Assembly: GCA_002728755.1 (NCBI GenBank)
Contig: PBVT01000047.1
Coordinates: 186,001 to 250,000 of the forward strand
Direction: 5' to 3'
DNA: 64,000 nucleotides
Source of the DNA: Myxococcales bacterium
GTDB taxonomy: Bacteria; Myxococcota_A; UBA9042; UBA3505
Shown: positions 1 through 9,138 of the stretch, piece after piece
How positions within the stretch are numbered: position 1 is the first letter of the stretch
How the letters are laid out: every line of letters starts with the position of its first letter
The notes under the pieces: generated by a model
What the model saw: only the letters and a program-made list of their open reading frames with translations
Database searches by the model: none
Told to the model about the DNA's origin: nothing
Position numbers and translations under genes: made by a program

Positions 1-708
1 GCTATCGACCAACTTGACTCCAATACCAGGACTTCGTTCCTGGGGGGACTCCATCGGACCAGTCAAGCGTGTAGCCTCAAACCAATCCTACACCTCATGC
101 ATCGCCTCTTATCGGCATCGACGGAAAATCGAAACGGCTTAGATTCCGCACTACGTTCCTTTGGGGATCTGATGGCGAACTCCGATGCCGACGCTTGGTT
201 CGAGAGCCTATCTGCCCTATTGCCAATTCTAGCGCATGTCGATGAACACCCCGAAGCTCTCGAAGATTTCGTGGCGATAATTTCCGAAGGCCCCGACGAT
301 CCATCGAATGATGTTTTAGAGCTCCTGCAAGACCCCGAGTTTGTGTCTTCATTGAGCGCACTCGGTCAGTGTATGGAGTTGGTGGAGCAAAGCCAGGACT
401 TTGCTCTCCTACATGGTCTTTCGCAGATGCTCGCCTCTGGACACCTGGCAATGGAAACGTCCACTTCCTCCGAGCCAGAGGGGGCCCCATCCACCAGTTC
501 TATTCTGGGTTTTCTCAGCGCGATTCTAGAACAGGACACTCTCGTAACAAATATGCAGATGGCCCTTGGTTGGCTGCTTGAACCGAGCCGATTCGAGGTC
601 TTGTTGGCGGACATCAGAACCCTCATAAACTCCGGCGCCGTCGAAGAGTTGATTGGCCTGAGCACCGCTATCAACTCTGGCGATTGCCATGTGGAACCCT
701 CCCCATGA
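1..708 (+). CDS. Unknown protein, 5' end outside window
   Basis: The reading frame is open from the first base of the window, so the start lies upstream and only the last 235 residues are visible. An internal ATG at 97 exists but nothing marks it as the true start. The visible part is acidic, rich in Leu, Ser and Ala and looks mainly alpha-helical, with no transmembrane segment and no motif I recognise. Its stop codon overlaps the ATG of the next gene (ATGA at 705-708), so it is probably translationally coupled to the outer-membrane protein downstream. Function unknown. Confidence 0.6.
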   Translation, partial: AIDQLDSNTRTSFLGGLHRTSQACSLKPILHLMHRLLSASTENRNGLDSALRSFGDLMANSDADAWFESLSALLPILAHVDEHPEALEDFVAIISEGPDDPSNDVLELLQDPEFVSSLSALGQCMELVEQSQDFALLHGLSQMLASGHLAMETSTSSEPEGAPSTSSILGFLSAILEQDTLVTNMQMALGWLLEPSRFEVLLADIRTLINSGAVEELIGLSTAINSGDCHVEPSP

Positions 709-2096
709 TGACCTTACGTGCATCGGACAGACGATTCGCCCGTATCGCCGCCCTATTCCTGGCGATGGGTATTCTGTATCAGGTCCCAAGTACAGCAAAG
801 GCTTCCCCGATAACGATTTACGGATTCTGGCCACAAGACATCTCCATGGGAGGTACAACCGTAGCCACCGAGCCGGGGCCAGGTGCGGCATTCCATAATC
901 CGGCGAGCGCTGCCTTTTCGGATAGTCATCTCGTCGCTTTTGGTGTCAGTGGCTTCTTCCCTCAATTGGATATTCAAAGAAGCAAACCATTTTGTGATGC
1001 CACGATCGCACCCTGTGACGCCATGTACCCAAATGGCTATTCCGAACGCGGTGTACTACTGCCCGAGTCGAACGTCGGCAGCCTATTCGGTTGGCTACGC
1101 CGGATACAAGGCCCGTTTAAGCAGAAGTTGGGCGTGGCCCTCTCGATGTATCTTCCGGATGAAACACTGTTCAAAGTAGAAGGCATCGATAGCGGTACAC
1201 CCCACTATCTCCTCTACCAGGATCTGACACGTAAGTTGGTGATCGCATCGTCTATCGCCTGGAGACCCGTCGACTGGCTGTCCATCGGCGTAGGCGCCCA
1301 GATGTTCATGGACGTGTCATCACAAATAAAACTCCGTGTGGACCTTGTGAACCAAACCCTGACGCATAATGAGTTCATTATGGATCTGGAACCCAGCTAT
1401 GGGGCCACCGCTGGGATCTATCTTCGACCGACGGAAAACGTGACCATCGGTGCGGCCTTTCGTCAGGAGCTACCTCTGGAGTTCTCCTCGCCAACAGATA
1501 TCTCCTTCGATGAATCGGCTCGGCTTATTCTGGAGCTTGGAGGCACCGTGCTGTTCACACCACACCAATTCGATCTGGGTGCGTCATTCAAGATTCCCAG
1601 CCTCAACCTGGAGTTATCCGCCCAGGGCTCCCTCGAATTATGGTCAAGAATGCGTAGCGTCGCCCCAGCAATCGTATTTAATATAACGGGTGTAATCCCA
1701 GAAGGACTGGGCCTCAACGATACATTAGACGTAGACCAATCCCATCACCCGCTGAACCTGGGGCTCTCGGATATCTGGCGCATCCACTTTGGAGCCCAAT
1801 GGGCCCTACGGGACAACCTGCAATTCCGCGGTGGCTACCAGTGGCGCTTCACACCGGTTCCCCGGCAAGCCGGCATGACCAACCTATTAGATAATCATGT
1901 GTCGGCCTATAGCCTGGGCATGCGCTATAGCCTTGGCAACACCGCAACGAAACAGGTTGTACACCTGGACCTGGCGTTCTCACTGATGCACCTTATCCGT
2001 AGAACCGTAGAAAAACCCGCCAATGACCCCACAGGAACGCTGAGTCATGGTGGATTTATCTTTGGTACCGCAGGCTCGGCCACCTACAATTTCTAG
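705..2096 (+). CDS. FadL/OmpP1-type outer-membrane transport protein
   Basis: Predicted beta-barrel of the OmpP1/FadL/TodX family, which passes long-chain fatty acids or other hydrophobic compounds across the outer membrane. After a signal peptide ending near AKA comes the family's typical N-terminal pattern: GFWPQDISMGGTTVA followed by GAAFHNPASAAF, like the G-A-x-x-x-x-NPA segment of FadL. Alternating polar/hydrophobic strands follow, and the chain ends in an aromatic residue (TYNF). The length of 463 residues fits the family. The ATG at 705 overlaps the previous stop by four bases and is preferred over the upstream codon at 684. The substrate cannot be read from sequence. Confidence 0.85.
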   Translation: MMTLRASDRRFARIAALFLAMGILYQVPSTAKASPITIYGFWPQDISMGGTTVATEPGPGAAFHNPASAAFSDSHLVAFGVSGFFPQLDIQRSKPFCDATIAPCDAMYPNGYSERGVLLPESNVGSLFGWLRRIQGPFKQKLGVALSMYLPDETLFKVEGIDSGTPHYLLYQDLTRKLVIASSIAWRPVDWLSIGVGAQMFMDVSSQIKLRVDLVNQTLTHNEFIMDLEPSYGATAGIYLRPTENVTIGAAFRQELPLEFSSPTDISFDESARLILELGGTVLFTPHQFDLGASFKIPSLNLELSAQGSLELWSRMRSVAPAIVFNITGVIPEGLGLNDTLDVDQSHHPLNLGLSDIWRIHFGAQWALRDNLQFRGGYQWRFTPVPRQAGMTNLLDNHVSAYSLGMRYSLGNTATKQVVHLDLAFSLMHLIRRTVEKPANDPTGTLSHGGFIFGTAGSATYNF

Positions 2097-2101
2097 AACG
2101 T

Positions 2102-2992
2102 TCAGGGACCGTCTAAGATCTCAACGAGGCGCGCACGCGTTTTGGGATTGGCAGGAACAAGAGGAAGGCGAAGTACTTCCTCAATCAGACCAATATGTGC
2201 CAATGCGGCCTTGATCGGGATGGGGTTCGATTCCCAGAAGATCGCCTCCATCAACGGAAGAAGCCCTGCCTGGAGTGTACGAGCCTCCGTCATATTCTCG
2301 GCCGCTAGCGCCTCTACCAAACGCTTCATCTCTCCTGGAACCACGTTAGAGGCAACGCCAACCACTCCCGATGCTCCCATTGCCATCATCGCAAAAGTGA
2401 GTGCGTCGTCTCCCGAAAGAACCGAGAAACCTTCTGGTGCGTTAAAGATAATCTCCTGAATCTGCGAAAGATTACCACTGGCCTCTTTAACCGCGATGCA
2501 CTTGGGGTGCTGCGATAACGCCAGGGTTGTCGCTGCTGAGATATTCGAAGCGGTTCGACCCGGAACATTATAGAGGACCACCGGAATGTTTACCGCGTCC
2601 ATGACCGCTTCATAATGACGCCGTAATCCTTCCTGTGTCGGCTTGTTATAATACGGAGCTACTACGAGCAGACCATCGACTCCAAGGTCTTCCGCGATCA
2701 GGGACGTCTCTACGACATGCCCTGTATTATTGCTTCCACTACCCGCGATCACAGGTACCCGGCCGGCCACATTTTCCACACACTGCCGAACCACTGCACG
2801 GTATTCGGAATCGCTGAGTGTCGAAGCTTCACCGGTTGTACCACAGACAACAATACCATCTGTACCATGCTGGATTTGCCGTTCGATAAGGACCTCGAAA
2901 GCCGCTCTATCGACAGCCCCCTTACTATCAAATGGTGTAACGATAGCTACAAGGCTACCGGACAAACCCGCTTCAAAGGATAATTGCACCAT
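2102..2992 (-). CDS. dapA: 4-hydroxy-tetrahydrodipicolinate synthase
   Basis: Condenses pyruvate with aspartate semialdehyde, the first committed step of the diaminopimelate/lysine pathway (cytoplasmic). The 296 residues match the usual length. Visible active-site features are the GTTGE loop (Thr52-Thr53), Tyr141 in VVLYNVPGRT and the Schiff-base Lys169 in CIAVKEASGN. It is the last gene of a minus-strand series and is convergent with the FadL-like gene, with only five bases between the stops. No other lysine-pathway gene is nearby. The 93-bp gap on its 5' side holds a short hairpin (3060-3078) but no clear promoter. Confidence 0.96.
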   Translation of the reverse strand: MVQLSFEAGLSGSLVAIVTPFDSKGAVDRAAFEVLIERQIQHGTDGIVVCGTTGEASTLSDSEYRAVVRQCVENVAGRVPVIAGSGSNNTGHVVETSLIAEDLGVDGLLVVAPYYNKPTQEGLRRHYEAVMDAVNIPVVLYNVPGRTASNISAATTLALSQHPKCIAVKEASGNLSQIQEIIFNAPEGFSVLSGDDALTFAMMAMGASGVVGVASNVVPGEMKRLVEALAAENMTEARTLQAGLLPLMEAIFWESNPIPIKAALAHIGLIEEVLRLPLVPANPKTRARLVEILDGP

Positions 2993-3085
2993 GACTTACT
3001 CCAGTCGTTTCCAGACGTTCTGCCCGATTACGAAAAATCGAGCAACTCGTTCCTTTTTGCCCGCATCGTCAATGCGGGATCCGCT

Positions 3086-3754
3086 TTATAGTTTATCTCG
3101 TTGATCGGGCCCAGTTAGAGAATCCGTATTCGTGCCTGTTGGGATTGGATGATGGGGCAGCTTATATGGCTCCTGGGGCTTCTTCTGCAGTTTAGAGCGC
3201 ATCTTCAACGCACGCTCCACCGCAGCTCGCACTGTCATATTCTTTTCATGTTGCAGATAATATCCGAGTAAGAGCTCCACGGACTTATCGCGGACATGAA
3301 CAAGGGCCAGAGCCGCCGCCTCGCGTATATGGACATCTCCCTCTCGTAATTGATCCCTGAGCGGGACAAACGCGCTATCTGGAAAGGCGATAGCCATGCT
3401 GTAGAGCGCCTGCCTACGCACTCCTCTCGGCGTCTCTTTACGAGAGATCAAGGCTCGAAGAGTTTTCTTCGTGCGGTCGGTTGGAATCTCACTCAAAGCC
3501 AAGGCCGCTCGCGTACGTAAACGGGTCTTACGCGAAATATCGAGGGCTATCTCCGACAGGATATCATTCACAGTTTCTAGACCCCAACGCTTCCAAAGTT
3601 CGGGGTTCGTCTTGTACTCGTAGGCCTTCAAGACCATCATCACACGCTCTTGAACAGCCTTCTTATCCGTCTGCGCAGAGGCCGTAGAGAAGGAAAGACC
3701 TATGACGAGCAATACGCCGATCAGGGTGGCGGAAAACCATTGTTTCTGTGTCAT
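3086..3754 (-). CDS. Exported HEAT-repeat protein
   Basis: A 222-residue protein with an N-terminal signal peptide (MTQKQWFSATLIGVLLVIGL, cleavage probably after ASA). It then has three to four HEAT/PBS-lyase-like helical repeats, for example LRTRAALALSEIP, RRQALYSMAIAFPD, IREAAALALVHVRD and VRAAVERALKMR. HEAT repeats form protein-binding solenoids; no catalytic residues are seen. It lies five bases downstream of the metalloprotease lipoprotein on the same strand and is probably co-transcribed with it, so a periplasmic scaffolding role is possible (inference). The tail is low in complexity and polar. Confidence 0.75.
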   Translation of the reverse strand: MTQKQWFSATLIGVLLVIGLSFSTASAQTDKKAVQERVMMVLKAYEYKTNPELWKRWGLETVNDILSEIALDISRKTRLRTRAALALSEIPTDRTKKTLRALISRKETPRGVRRQALYSMAIAFPDSAFVPLRDQLREGDVHIREAAALALVHVRDKSVELLLGYYLQHEKNMTVRAAVERALKMRSKLQKKPQEPYKLPHHPIPTGTNTDSLTGPDQRDKL

Positions 3755-3759
3755 AGTCT

Positions 3760-5943
3760 TTACTCCTCGGAACCGTAGGTCTGTGGGTTGCCGCGTAATA
3801 CTGTTCCTTGTTGCGCGCTCAACATGGTGCTCCCACTTGCACTCCAGAACATCAAATTATCCACGTCTATTCCGTGGCAGTCGTCAGCACCGGCCAATCC
3901 ATCATCATTCGAATCACTACACTCCAAGGTGTCCGTTAAGGGGTCATGCAGAGTGCCCGTCTTTTCGGTCGTATGAAATAGACCAAGATAATGGCCAACC
4001 TCATGTGCCATCGTATGGGCTACCAACGTCGTGGAGAAATCGGCCGGTAAGGCCACCACAACCCCGCTGGATTGCGTGCCCTGGAATAAGGGGGGGCCCG
4101 GTATTCCCCCCGAGATTCCAAGCGTGTGGAACGTATCAATATTGGCAATATTCTGCACAAAGAAGAGGTTTAACGCATTGCTCGCTGGGTGCATTTCACT
4201 CAGAGCCAGAAGCTCCGGTAACTCGCCGAGCCCATTCACGCTCTTGTCGAGGTAGGTGTATTTCTGGGCATCGTCTCCCGTGATGTCATACGCAGTGATC
4301 GTACCAGGGACAATGCCAGCCTGCGCGATGACATTGAAGAATCGCTCCAGGGTCTTCGAAAACTTCACGTGGTCTGCATGGTTCTGTGCGTTGATATCGG
4401 GAATTCCAACGAAATGAATATTGATATCGAGCTTCTGCGGGTCTTCGAACATCTGTAGGGCTCCGATGACGGAGAATCCCCAGCTCCCGTGGTATTCATC
4501 AATCAGATCGATCGTATAGGTCTCGTCCTCGGCATCCGATGCGATGAGTTCTGCTATCTCAGTCGGCTGTAGCGAAACAAATCGATAGGTGTTCCCATTG
4601 CCCGGCCGACGTCGACTCTCCAGATACGAACCATCGCTGACTCGCCGTAAGGCCAACCCCATAAAGTCATCTTCGGTCGAATCGATTGGATTGGTATCCA
4701 TGGCGTCTCGTGGCGATCCTGCGCCGCCGCGCCCACCGCCCATAGCTCCGACAATCACTTCCTTACCTGTGAGCGTAAATGGATCGGACCGTACCAATAG
4801 AGATTCATGCGGCAGATCTCTCATATCCCAGGGAACCGCCGTATTCAGGCTTCCAGTAAATACATCCACATCGTCGGTACCCCAGGCCAAAGTACCATAG
4901 GTGGACTCCAGAATGGACAGCCAACCCGTCGTATTACCATCATCAAAATCGGAGGAGAGCGCCTCCACCGTTGAAACCGCCCCCTTAGTCAAGATGACGA
5001 TCGGAACCTGAACATAGGAGCCCTGACGAAGCACAGACACAGTGTATGTCCCAGCCACCGGCAGATAGGTTGCCGGAGCGTTGGGAACTATTGCTGTGAC
5101 AGCTCCTTGCGACGGCAACACCCGCACTACGGACTGGTACGGCGCGTCGACATTAATCAAGGACAAGCCGTTCGGGTCCTCAAATTTGGTGAGCAGCAGA
5201 TAGGATTCGTCGTCCCCCAGAACAATCAAAGTAAAGGATTCCACATCCGGCCCAATCTCAAATTCGACATCAGGACTTGTTAATCCAGCTCCCGTACCGA
5301 CGATCCCCAAATCCAAGAGTTCTACTCCCGGCGGCAGATCTACGTAGAGGAAACATCCTTCGTCGACGTAGTTGTCACAATCATCATCAAGACCATTGCA
5401 CTCCTCAGAAGACGGTACACACTCCGTGGAGGTCGAATCGCATTGACCCGTCTCAAAGTTGCAGATGTAGCCTTCGGGACAATCGCCTAGTTTGCAATTG
5501 GGATTACAAATACCGTCGCCACACCATTGGTCCTCTCTACATTCCTGGTCGGAGGCGCAATTCTTATAACAGAAAGTCATCTCCTGACCGGTCGCCTGCA
5601 CACAGGAAGAATCCGCTGGACAGGGAGTCGCATCATCACAAAGCTGTGTGCAATACCCGCCAGGAGGATGCGTGTAGCAAAGTCCCGTCAGACAATCCTG
5701 ATTCGCTGTACATGGCTCCCCAACACCGGACCCTACAGACTCGGTCTCATCCGGAAAGCTACTATCCAAAATCACATCTGCATCCACCGGCGTGGTGTCG
5801 GCAAGAACATCACTTCCATTGACCTCAGACACATCGACTGCAACATCGGGCTCAACCTCAGGCGACCCACCGCAATGGGCAAGAAGCACTGGAATCCAAC
5901 AAAGGGTCATCAAACATCGGATTCTGGCGGTCATACCTCCCAT
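3760..5943 (-). CDS. Cys-rich zinc metalloprotease lipoprotein (M43-like)
   Basis: A 727-residue lipoprotein with a signal peptide and lipobox LAHC near residue 24. An acidic linker leads to a cysteine-rich block (about 80-195) of EGF-like spacing, which ends in a MopE-type metal-binding motif, ECNGLDDDCDNYVDEGC. Beta-rich domains follow. The C-terminal protease domain carries HEVGHYLGLFH (about 647-657), the HExxHxxGxxH zinc site of metzincins, and a later Met-turn candidate (DNLMFW), as in pappalysin-like M43 enzymes. Its ATG overlaps the ffh stop codon (TAATG), implying translational coupling to a housekeeping gene, which is odd. Substrate unknown. Confidence 0.85.
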   Translation of the reverse strand: MGGMTARIRCLMTLCWIPVLLAHCGGSPEVEPDVAVDVSEVNGSDVLADTTPVDADVILDSSFPDETESVGSGVGEPCTANQDCLTGLCYTHPPGGYCTQLCDDATPCPADSSCVQATGQEMTFCYKNCASDQECREDQWCGDGICNPNCKLGDCPEGYICNFETGQCDSTSTECVPSSEECNGLDDDCDNYVDEGCFLYVDLPPGVELLDLGIVGTGAGLTSPDVEFEIGPDVESFTLIVLGDDESYLLLTKFEDPNGLSLINVDAPYQSVVRVLPSQGAVTAIVPNAPATYLPVAGTYTVSVLRQGSYVQVPIVILTKGAVSTVEALSSDFDDGNTTGWLSILESTYGTLAWGTDDVDVFTGSLNTAVPWDMRDLPHESLLVRSDPFTLTGKEVIVGAMGGGRGGAGSPRDAMDTNPIDSTEDDFMGLALRRVSDGSYLESRRRPGNGNTYRFVSLQPTEIAELIASDAEDETYTIDLIDEYHGSWGFSVIGALQMFEDPQKLDINIHFVGIPDINAQNHADHVKFSKTLERFFNVIAQAGIVPGTITAYDITGDDAQKYTYLDKSVNGLGELPELLALSEMHPASNALNLFFVQNIANIDTFHTLGISGGIPGPPLFQGTQSSGVVVALPADFSTTLVAHTMAHEVGHYLGLFHTTEKTGTLHDPLTDTLECSDSNDDGLAGADDCHGIDVDNLMFWSASGSTMLSAQQGTVLRGNPQTYGSEE

Positions 5944-7490
5944 TACCGCCTCCGACGTTTCGATTTCTTCATCTTCTTTTTTGCACGCTTACGTGCTTTA
6001 CGAACTGCATCCAGATTGGCCCCATGCATCGCGACCGGCGCGGCCTTGGGTTTGCGCTTGGGCGCATCCATACCTGGCATTCCGCCCATCAGTTGCGACA
6101 TATCCATATTCTTCATGCGACCAAGCTGACCCATCTGTTTGAACCCGGGAAGATTTCCCAGGAGACCTGGTTGCTTTCCGACCGCTCCCATGAGATCGCG
6201 CATCATTTTGAACCGGCCATAGAGATCGACAACATCCTTCTCGGTCCGACCAGAACCTTTCGCGATACGTCGGCAACGAGAGTTGCTCTGCAAAAGCTCG
6301 GGCTTATCGCGCTCTCCTCGTGTCATCGATTGAATCATCGCCTCGACACGCACCAATTCGCGGTCATCAACCATGGCACCTGCGGGCATCATATCGTTGA
6401 AGAAGGGTAACTTCTCGAACACATCCTTCAGAGGCCCCATCTTCTTGATGGTCTTGAGCTGTTCAACAAAGTCCGTGAATGTAAACTGACCACTCAACAT
6501 ACGAGCGGCGTCTTCTTCGGCTTTCTCTGCGTCTACAACGCGCTCAAAATCCTCGACCAGACTGACGACATCACCAAAGCCAAGAATCCGATCCGCCATA
6601 CCTTCTGGTCGGAATCGTTCGAGCCTGTCGAGGCCTTCGCCCATACCGATAAATAAGATAGGACAACCTGTAACCGAACGAACAGATAACGCCGCCCCAC
6701 CACGAGCATCACCGTCCAACTTGGTGAGCACCACGCCATCAAGCGAGACCCGGTCATGGAAGGTGCGCGCCGTGCGGACCGAATCCTGACCGATCATGGC
6801 GTCGATGACCAAAAGAACATTTTCGGGGCTTGTACGGGAACGAATATCCCCAAGTTCGCCCATCAACTGCTCGTCGATAGTCAAACGACCGGCGGTATCA
6901 AAGATGACCACGTCATGGCCGTTGGCCTTTGCATAGTCAACCCCCTCGGAACAGAGGTCGGGTGGGCTGGCGCCAGCTCGATGATAGACAGAGACCGACA
7001 ACCGTTCGCCCAACACCTGAAGCTGATTCACGGCCGCAGGTCGATACACATCCGCCGCTACCAGTAGAGGACTCTTACCCTCTCTCTTCAACAGGTTCGC
7101 TAGTTTACCGGCCGTCGTGGTCTTACCAGAGCCCTGCAAACCGACCATCATTACCCGGGTTAGCCCATCACGACCTGGAGTCAGATCCAGCTCCTGACTT
7201 CCGCCCATTAAATCCACGAGCTCTTCGTGGCATATCTTTATGAACTGCTCGCCCGCCGTGACTTCGTGTTTTTCACCATCGTGCTTAACGCGGGTCTGAA
7301 CAACCTGTCCGAGAGCCTTTTCGCGGACCTGTGCCTGGAACTCGCGTACCACACCAAATTCAACATCCGCCTCCAGAAGGGAGTTGCGAATATCCTGCAG
7401 CACCGAATCGATCGTCGATTCATCCAGGGTTTTCTTACCCTGCAGTCGTTGGCGGGCATTTCTAAACCCGTTGGTCAGACCTTCAAGCAT
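5943..7490 (-). CDS. ffh: Signal recognition particle protein (SRP54 GTPase)
   Basis: Binds signal sequences and SRP RNA and, with FtsY, directs nascent membrane proteins to the translocon. The N domain is followed by the G domain with GLQGSGKTTTAGKLAN (P-loop), DTAGRLTIDEQ and TKLDGDARGG. The methionine-rich M domain includes the RNA-binding SNSRCRRIAKGSGR segment and a Met-rich stretch ending in MGGMPGMD. The C-terminal tail is extremely basic (Arg/Lys). I chose ATG 7490 (MLEGLTNGF), the usual family start; the frame extends to 7523. Length 515. The regulator gene lies 107 bases upstream on the same strand. Confidence 0.96.
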   Translation of the reverse strand: MLEGLTNGFRNARQRLQGKKTLDESTIDSVLQDIRNSLLEADVEFGVVREFQAQVREKALGQVVQTRVKHDGEKHEVTAGEQFIKICHEELVDLMGGSQELDLTPGRDGLTRVMMVGLQGSGKTTTAGKLANLLKREGKSPLLVAADVYRPAAVNQLQVLGERLSVSVYHRAGASPPDLCSEGVDYAKANGHDVVIFDTAGRLTIDEQLMGELGDIRSRTSPENVLLVIDAMIGQDSVRTARTFHDRVSLDGVVLTKLDGDARGGAALSVRSVTGCPILFIGMGEGLDRLERFRPEGMADRILGFGDVVSLVEDFERVVDAEKAEEDAARMLSGQFTFTDFVEQLKTIKKMGPLKDVFEKLPFFNDMMPAGAMVDDRELVRVEAMIQSMTRGERDKPELLQSNSRCRRIAKGSGRTEKDVVDLYGRFKMMRDLMGAVGKQPGLLGNLPGFKQMGQLGRMKNMDMSQLMGGMPGMDAPKRKPKAAPVAMHGANLDAVRKARKRAKKKMKKSKRRRR

Positions 7491-7597
7491 TCTTTCTTCC
7501 TGTAAACATACGCTTCCTGGCACCCTTATCAGGTCCGTATCCCATATGCACCCCCTAAGAGCTGTCTACACTCTTGCAGCACAGCTTTGACGGTACA

Positions 7598-8983
7598 TTA
7601 TGGCGACTGACCAAGTCGACGAAGCTCCTCTCGATCCAGCTTACGATAGATCGTTCGTGTCGCAATTCCCAAAAGGCGTGCTGCGGTCGTTTTATCACCA
7701 CGAGTCATTCGTAACGTCTCTCGAATCAACAATCGCTCAACATCTTCCAATGGTGTTCCGATCGGCACCGATAATGTCTGACGTTCCGCGGGTCCACGTG
7801 CAACATTCGGCGGTAATTCAGAGAGACCTATCTCAACATCTTTCGCTAGGATTACGGCTCTCTCAATCGCATTTTCGAGTTCTCGTACATTTCCCGGCCA
7901 GTCATAGTCCATCAACGAAGAGGTCGCCTCCTTCGAAAAGGATGCCGCCGCTTTCTGGTTCTTATCCGCAAATTTCGAAAGGAAATGGTGTGCTAATAAT
8001 GCGACGTCTTCTCGACGATCCCGTAACGGCGGAATCTCTACTGGAATGACATTCAGCCTATAAAATAGATCTTCTCGGAACCGACCCTCTCGAACTTCTT
8101 GTTCCAGATCTCGGTTCGTCGCGGCGATAACCCGAACATCTACGTGAATCGGCTGGGTTCCACCGAGGCGTTCAAATGTACCCTCCTGTAATACCCGAAG
8201 GAGTTTCACCTGCATGGACGGCGGTATTTCTCCGACTTCATCAAAAAACAACGTTCCGGTGTGCGCCAATTCAAACCGGCCCTGCTTCCGGCGTGTAGCA
8301 CCGGTAAAGGCACCCGACTCATAGCCAAAAAGCTCACTCTCCAGGATCGTTTCGGGTATCGCGGCACAATTCACCGCGATAAACGGCCGTTGTTTGCGAT
8401 CGCTTCGCGCATGCAACTGTCGGGCGAACAATTCTTTGCCAGTACCGCTCTCACCTAGAAGAAGAACCGTGGCCGTGGAAGGCGCTACCTGTTCCACCAA
8501 CTCTAGAACACCGCGAATCGCAGAACTCCGACCAATAATAGTCGTCTCGCGATCCACGCCAGCAAGCTGTTCTCGTAAACGACGGTTCTCGATAAGAAGC
8601 AGCTGCTTTTCCATCGCTCTTCGCACTCGGGCCAGAACATCCGCTCGCTTGAAAGGTTTCGTAATGAAATCGTACGCCCCTTCTTTCATCGCCTCGACGG
8701 CTCGCTCCACCGTTCCATATGCCGTAACGAGGATAAAATCGATATCGGGCTGAAGGGTTTTCACGGTCTTCAAGAGCTCGAGGCCGTCCATACGAGGCAT
8801 CATCAGATCCGAAATCACCACATTGACGACCTGCTCACGAACGATATCCAGACCTTCCTGGCCATCACTAGCCATACAAACCACGTATGGTTCTTTGGCA
8901 AAGATCCGCTCCAGGGTCTTCCGATTACTATCGTCATCCTCAACAATAAGAAGGGTAGGTCGTATCGACTCACTCTGTATCAT
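7598..8983 (-). CDS. NtrC-family sigma54-dependent response regulator
   Basis: A 461-residue bacterial enhancer-binding protein. The receiver domain has the acidic pocket EDDD, phospho-acceptor Asp59 in VISDLMMP and the conserved Lys in ITKPFK. The AAA+ domain (about 140-370) has Walker A GESGTGKE, the sigma54-contact loop GAFTGA and Walker B TLFFDEVGE. A Fis-type helix-turn-helix sits at the C-terminus (TAARLLGIATRTIYRKL). It should activate sigma54 promoters when phosphorylated. No histidine kinase is adjacent. The start ATG 8983 has a GGAG ribosome site (8992-8995). Upstream lie a sigma70-like promoter and three dyads that may be its own binding sites. Confidence 0.94.
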   Translation of the reverse strand: MIQSESIRPTLLIVEDDDSNRKTLERIFAKEPYVVCMASDGQEGLDIVREQVVNVVISDLMMPRMDGLELLKTVKTLQPDIDFILVTAYGTVERAVEAMKEGAYDFITKPFKRADVLARVRRAMEKQLLLIENRRLREQLAGVDRETTIIGRSSAIRGVLELVEQVAPSTATVLLLGESGTGKELFARQLHARSDRKQRPFIAVNCAAIPETILESELFGYESGAFTGATRRKQGRFELAHTGTLFFDEVGEIPPSMQVKLLRVLQEGTFERLGGTQPIHVDVRVIAATNRDLEQEVREGRFREDLFYRLNVIPVEIPPLRDRREDVALLAHHFLSKFADKNQKAAASFSKEATSSLMDYDWPGNVRELENAIERAVILAKDVEIGLSELPPNVARGPAERQTLSVPIGTPLEDVERLLIRETLRMTRGDKTTAARLLGIATRTIYRKLDREELRRLGQSP

Positions 8984-9009
8984 TCAACTCGCTCCAGAAA
9001 ACGATTGGG

Positions 9010-9059
9010 GACAACCTGTCAACAGTATAGACAATATGTCACACCGCTGACAAGTTGTC
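9010..9059. promoter_or_regulatory. Three tandem 11-bp dyads GACAANNTGTC
   Basis: Three copies of one palindromic element stand in a row: GACAACCTGTC (9010-9020), GACAATATGTC (9030-9040) and GACAAGTTGTC (9049-9059, a perfect palindrome). Start-to-start spacing is 20 and 19 bases, about two helical turns, so dimers would sit on the same face of the DNA. They lie upstream of the NtrC-type regulator and a divergent small gene and overlap the regulator's probable promoter. The likeliest reading is a set of operator/enhancer sites bound by the adjacent regulator's Fis-type helix-turn-helix (inference). Confidence 0.7.
9024..9053 (-). promoter_or_regulatory. Sigma70-like promoter for the NtrC-type regulator
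   Basis: Read on the minus strand: TTGTCA at 9053-9048, an 18-base spacer, and TATACT at 9029-9024. Each hexamer matches the consensus in five of six positions. Predicted transcription would start near 9017, leaving a leader of about 34 bases before the ATG at 8983. The -35 box overlaps dyad 3 and the spacer contains dyad 2, so factor binding could block it. This is a reading from sequence only. Confidence 0.45.
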
Positions 9060-9138
9060 GCAATTGTTTTTTGTTCTGGTCGCTCTTCTGTGCATGGTTC
9101 TTGCAGTTATTCGTTCCTATGTGAGGAGTAAAAACCCC

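Noticed and set aside
3060-3078. A 7-bp hairpin (CCCGCAT/ATGCGGG) upstream of dapA as a terminator
   Set aside because: On the coding strand it is followed by CAAAAAGG and not by T residues, and the stem is short.
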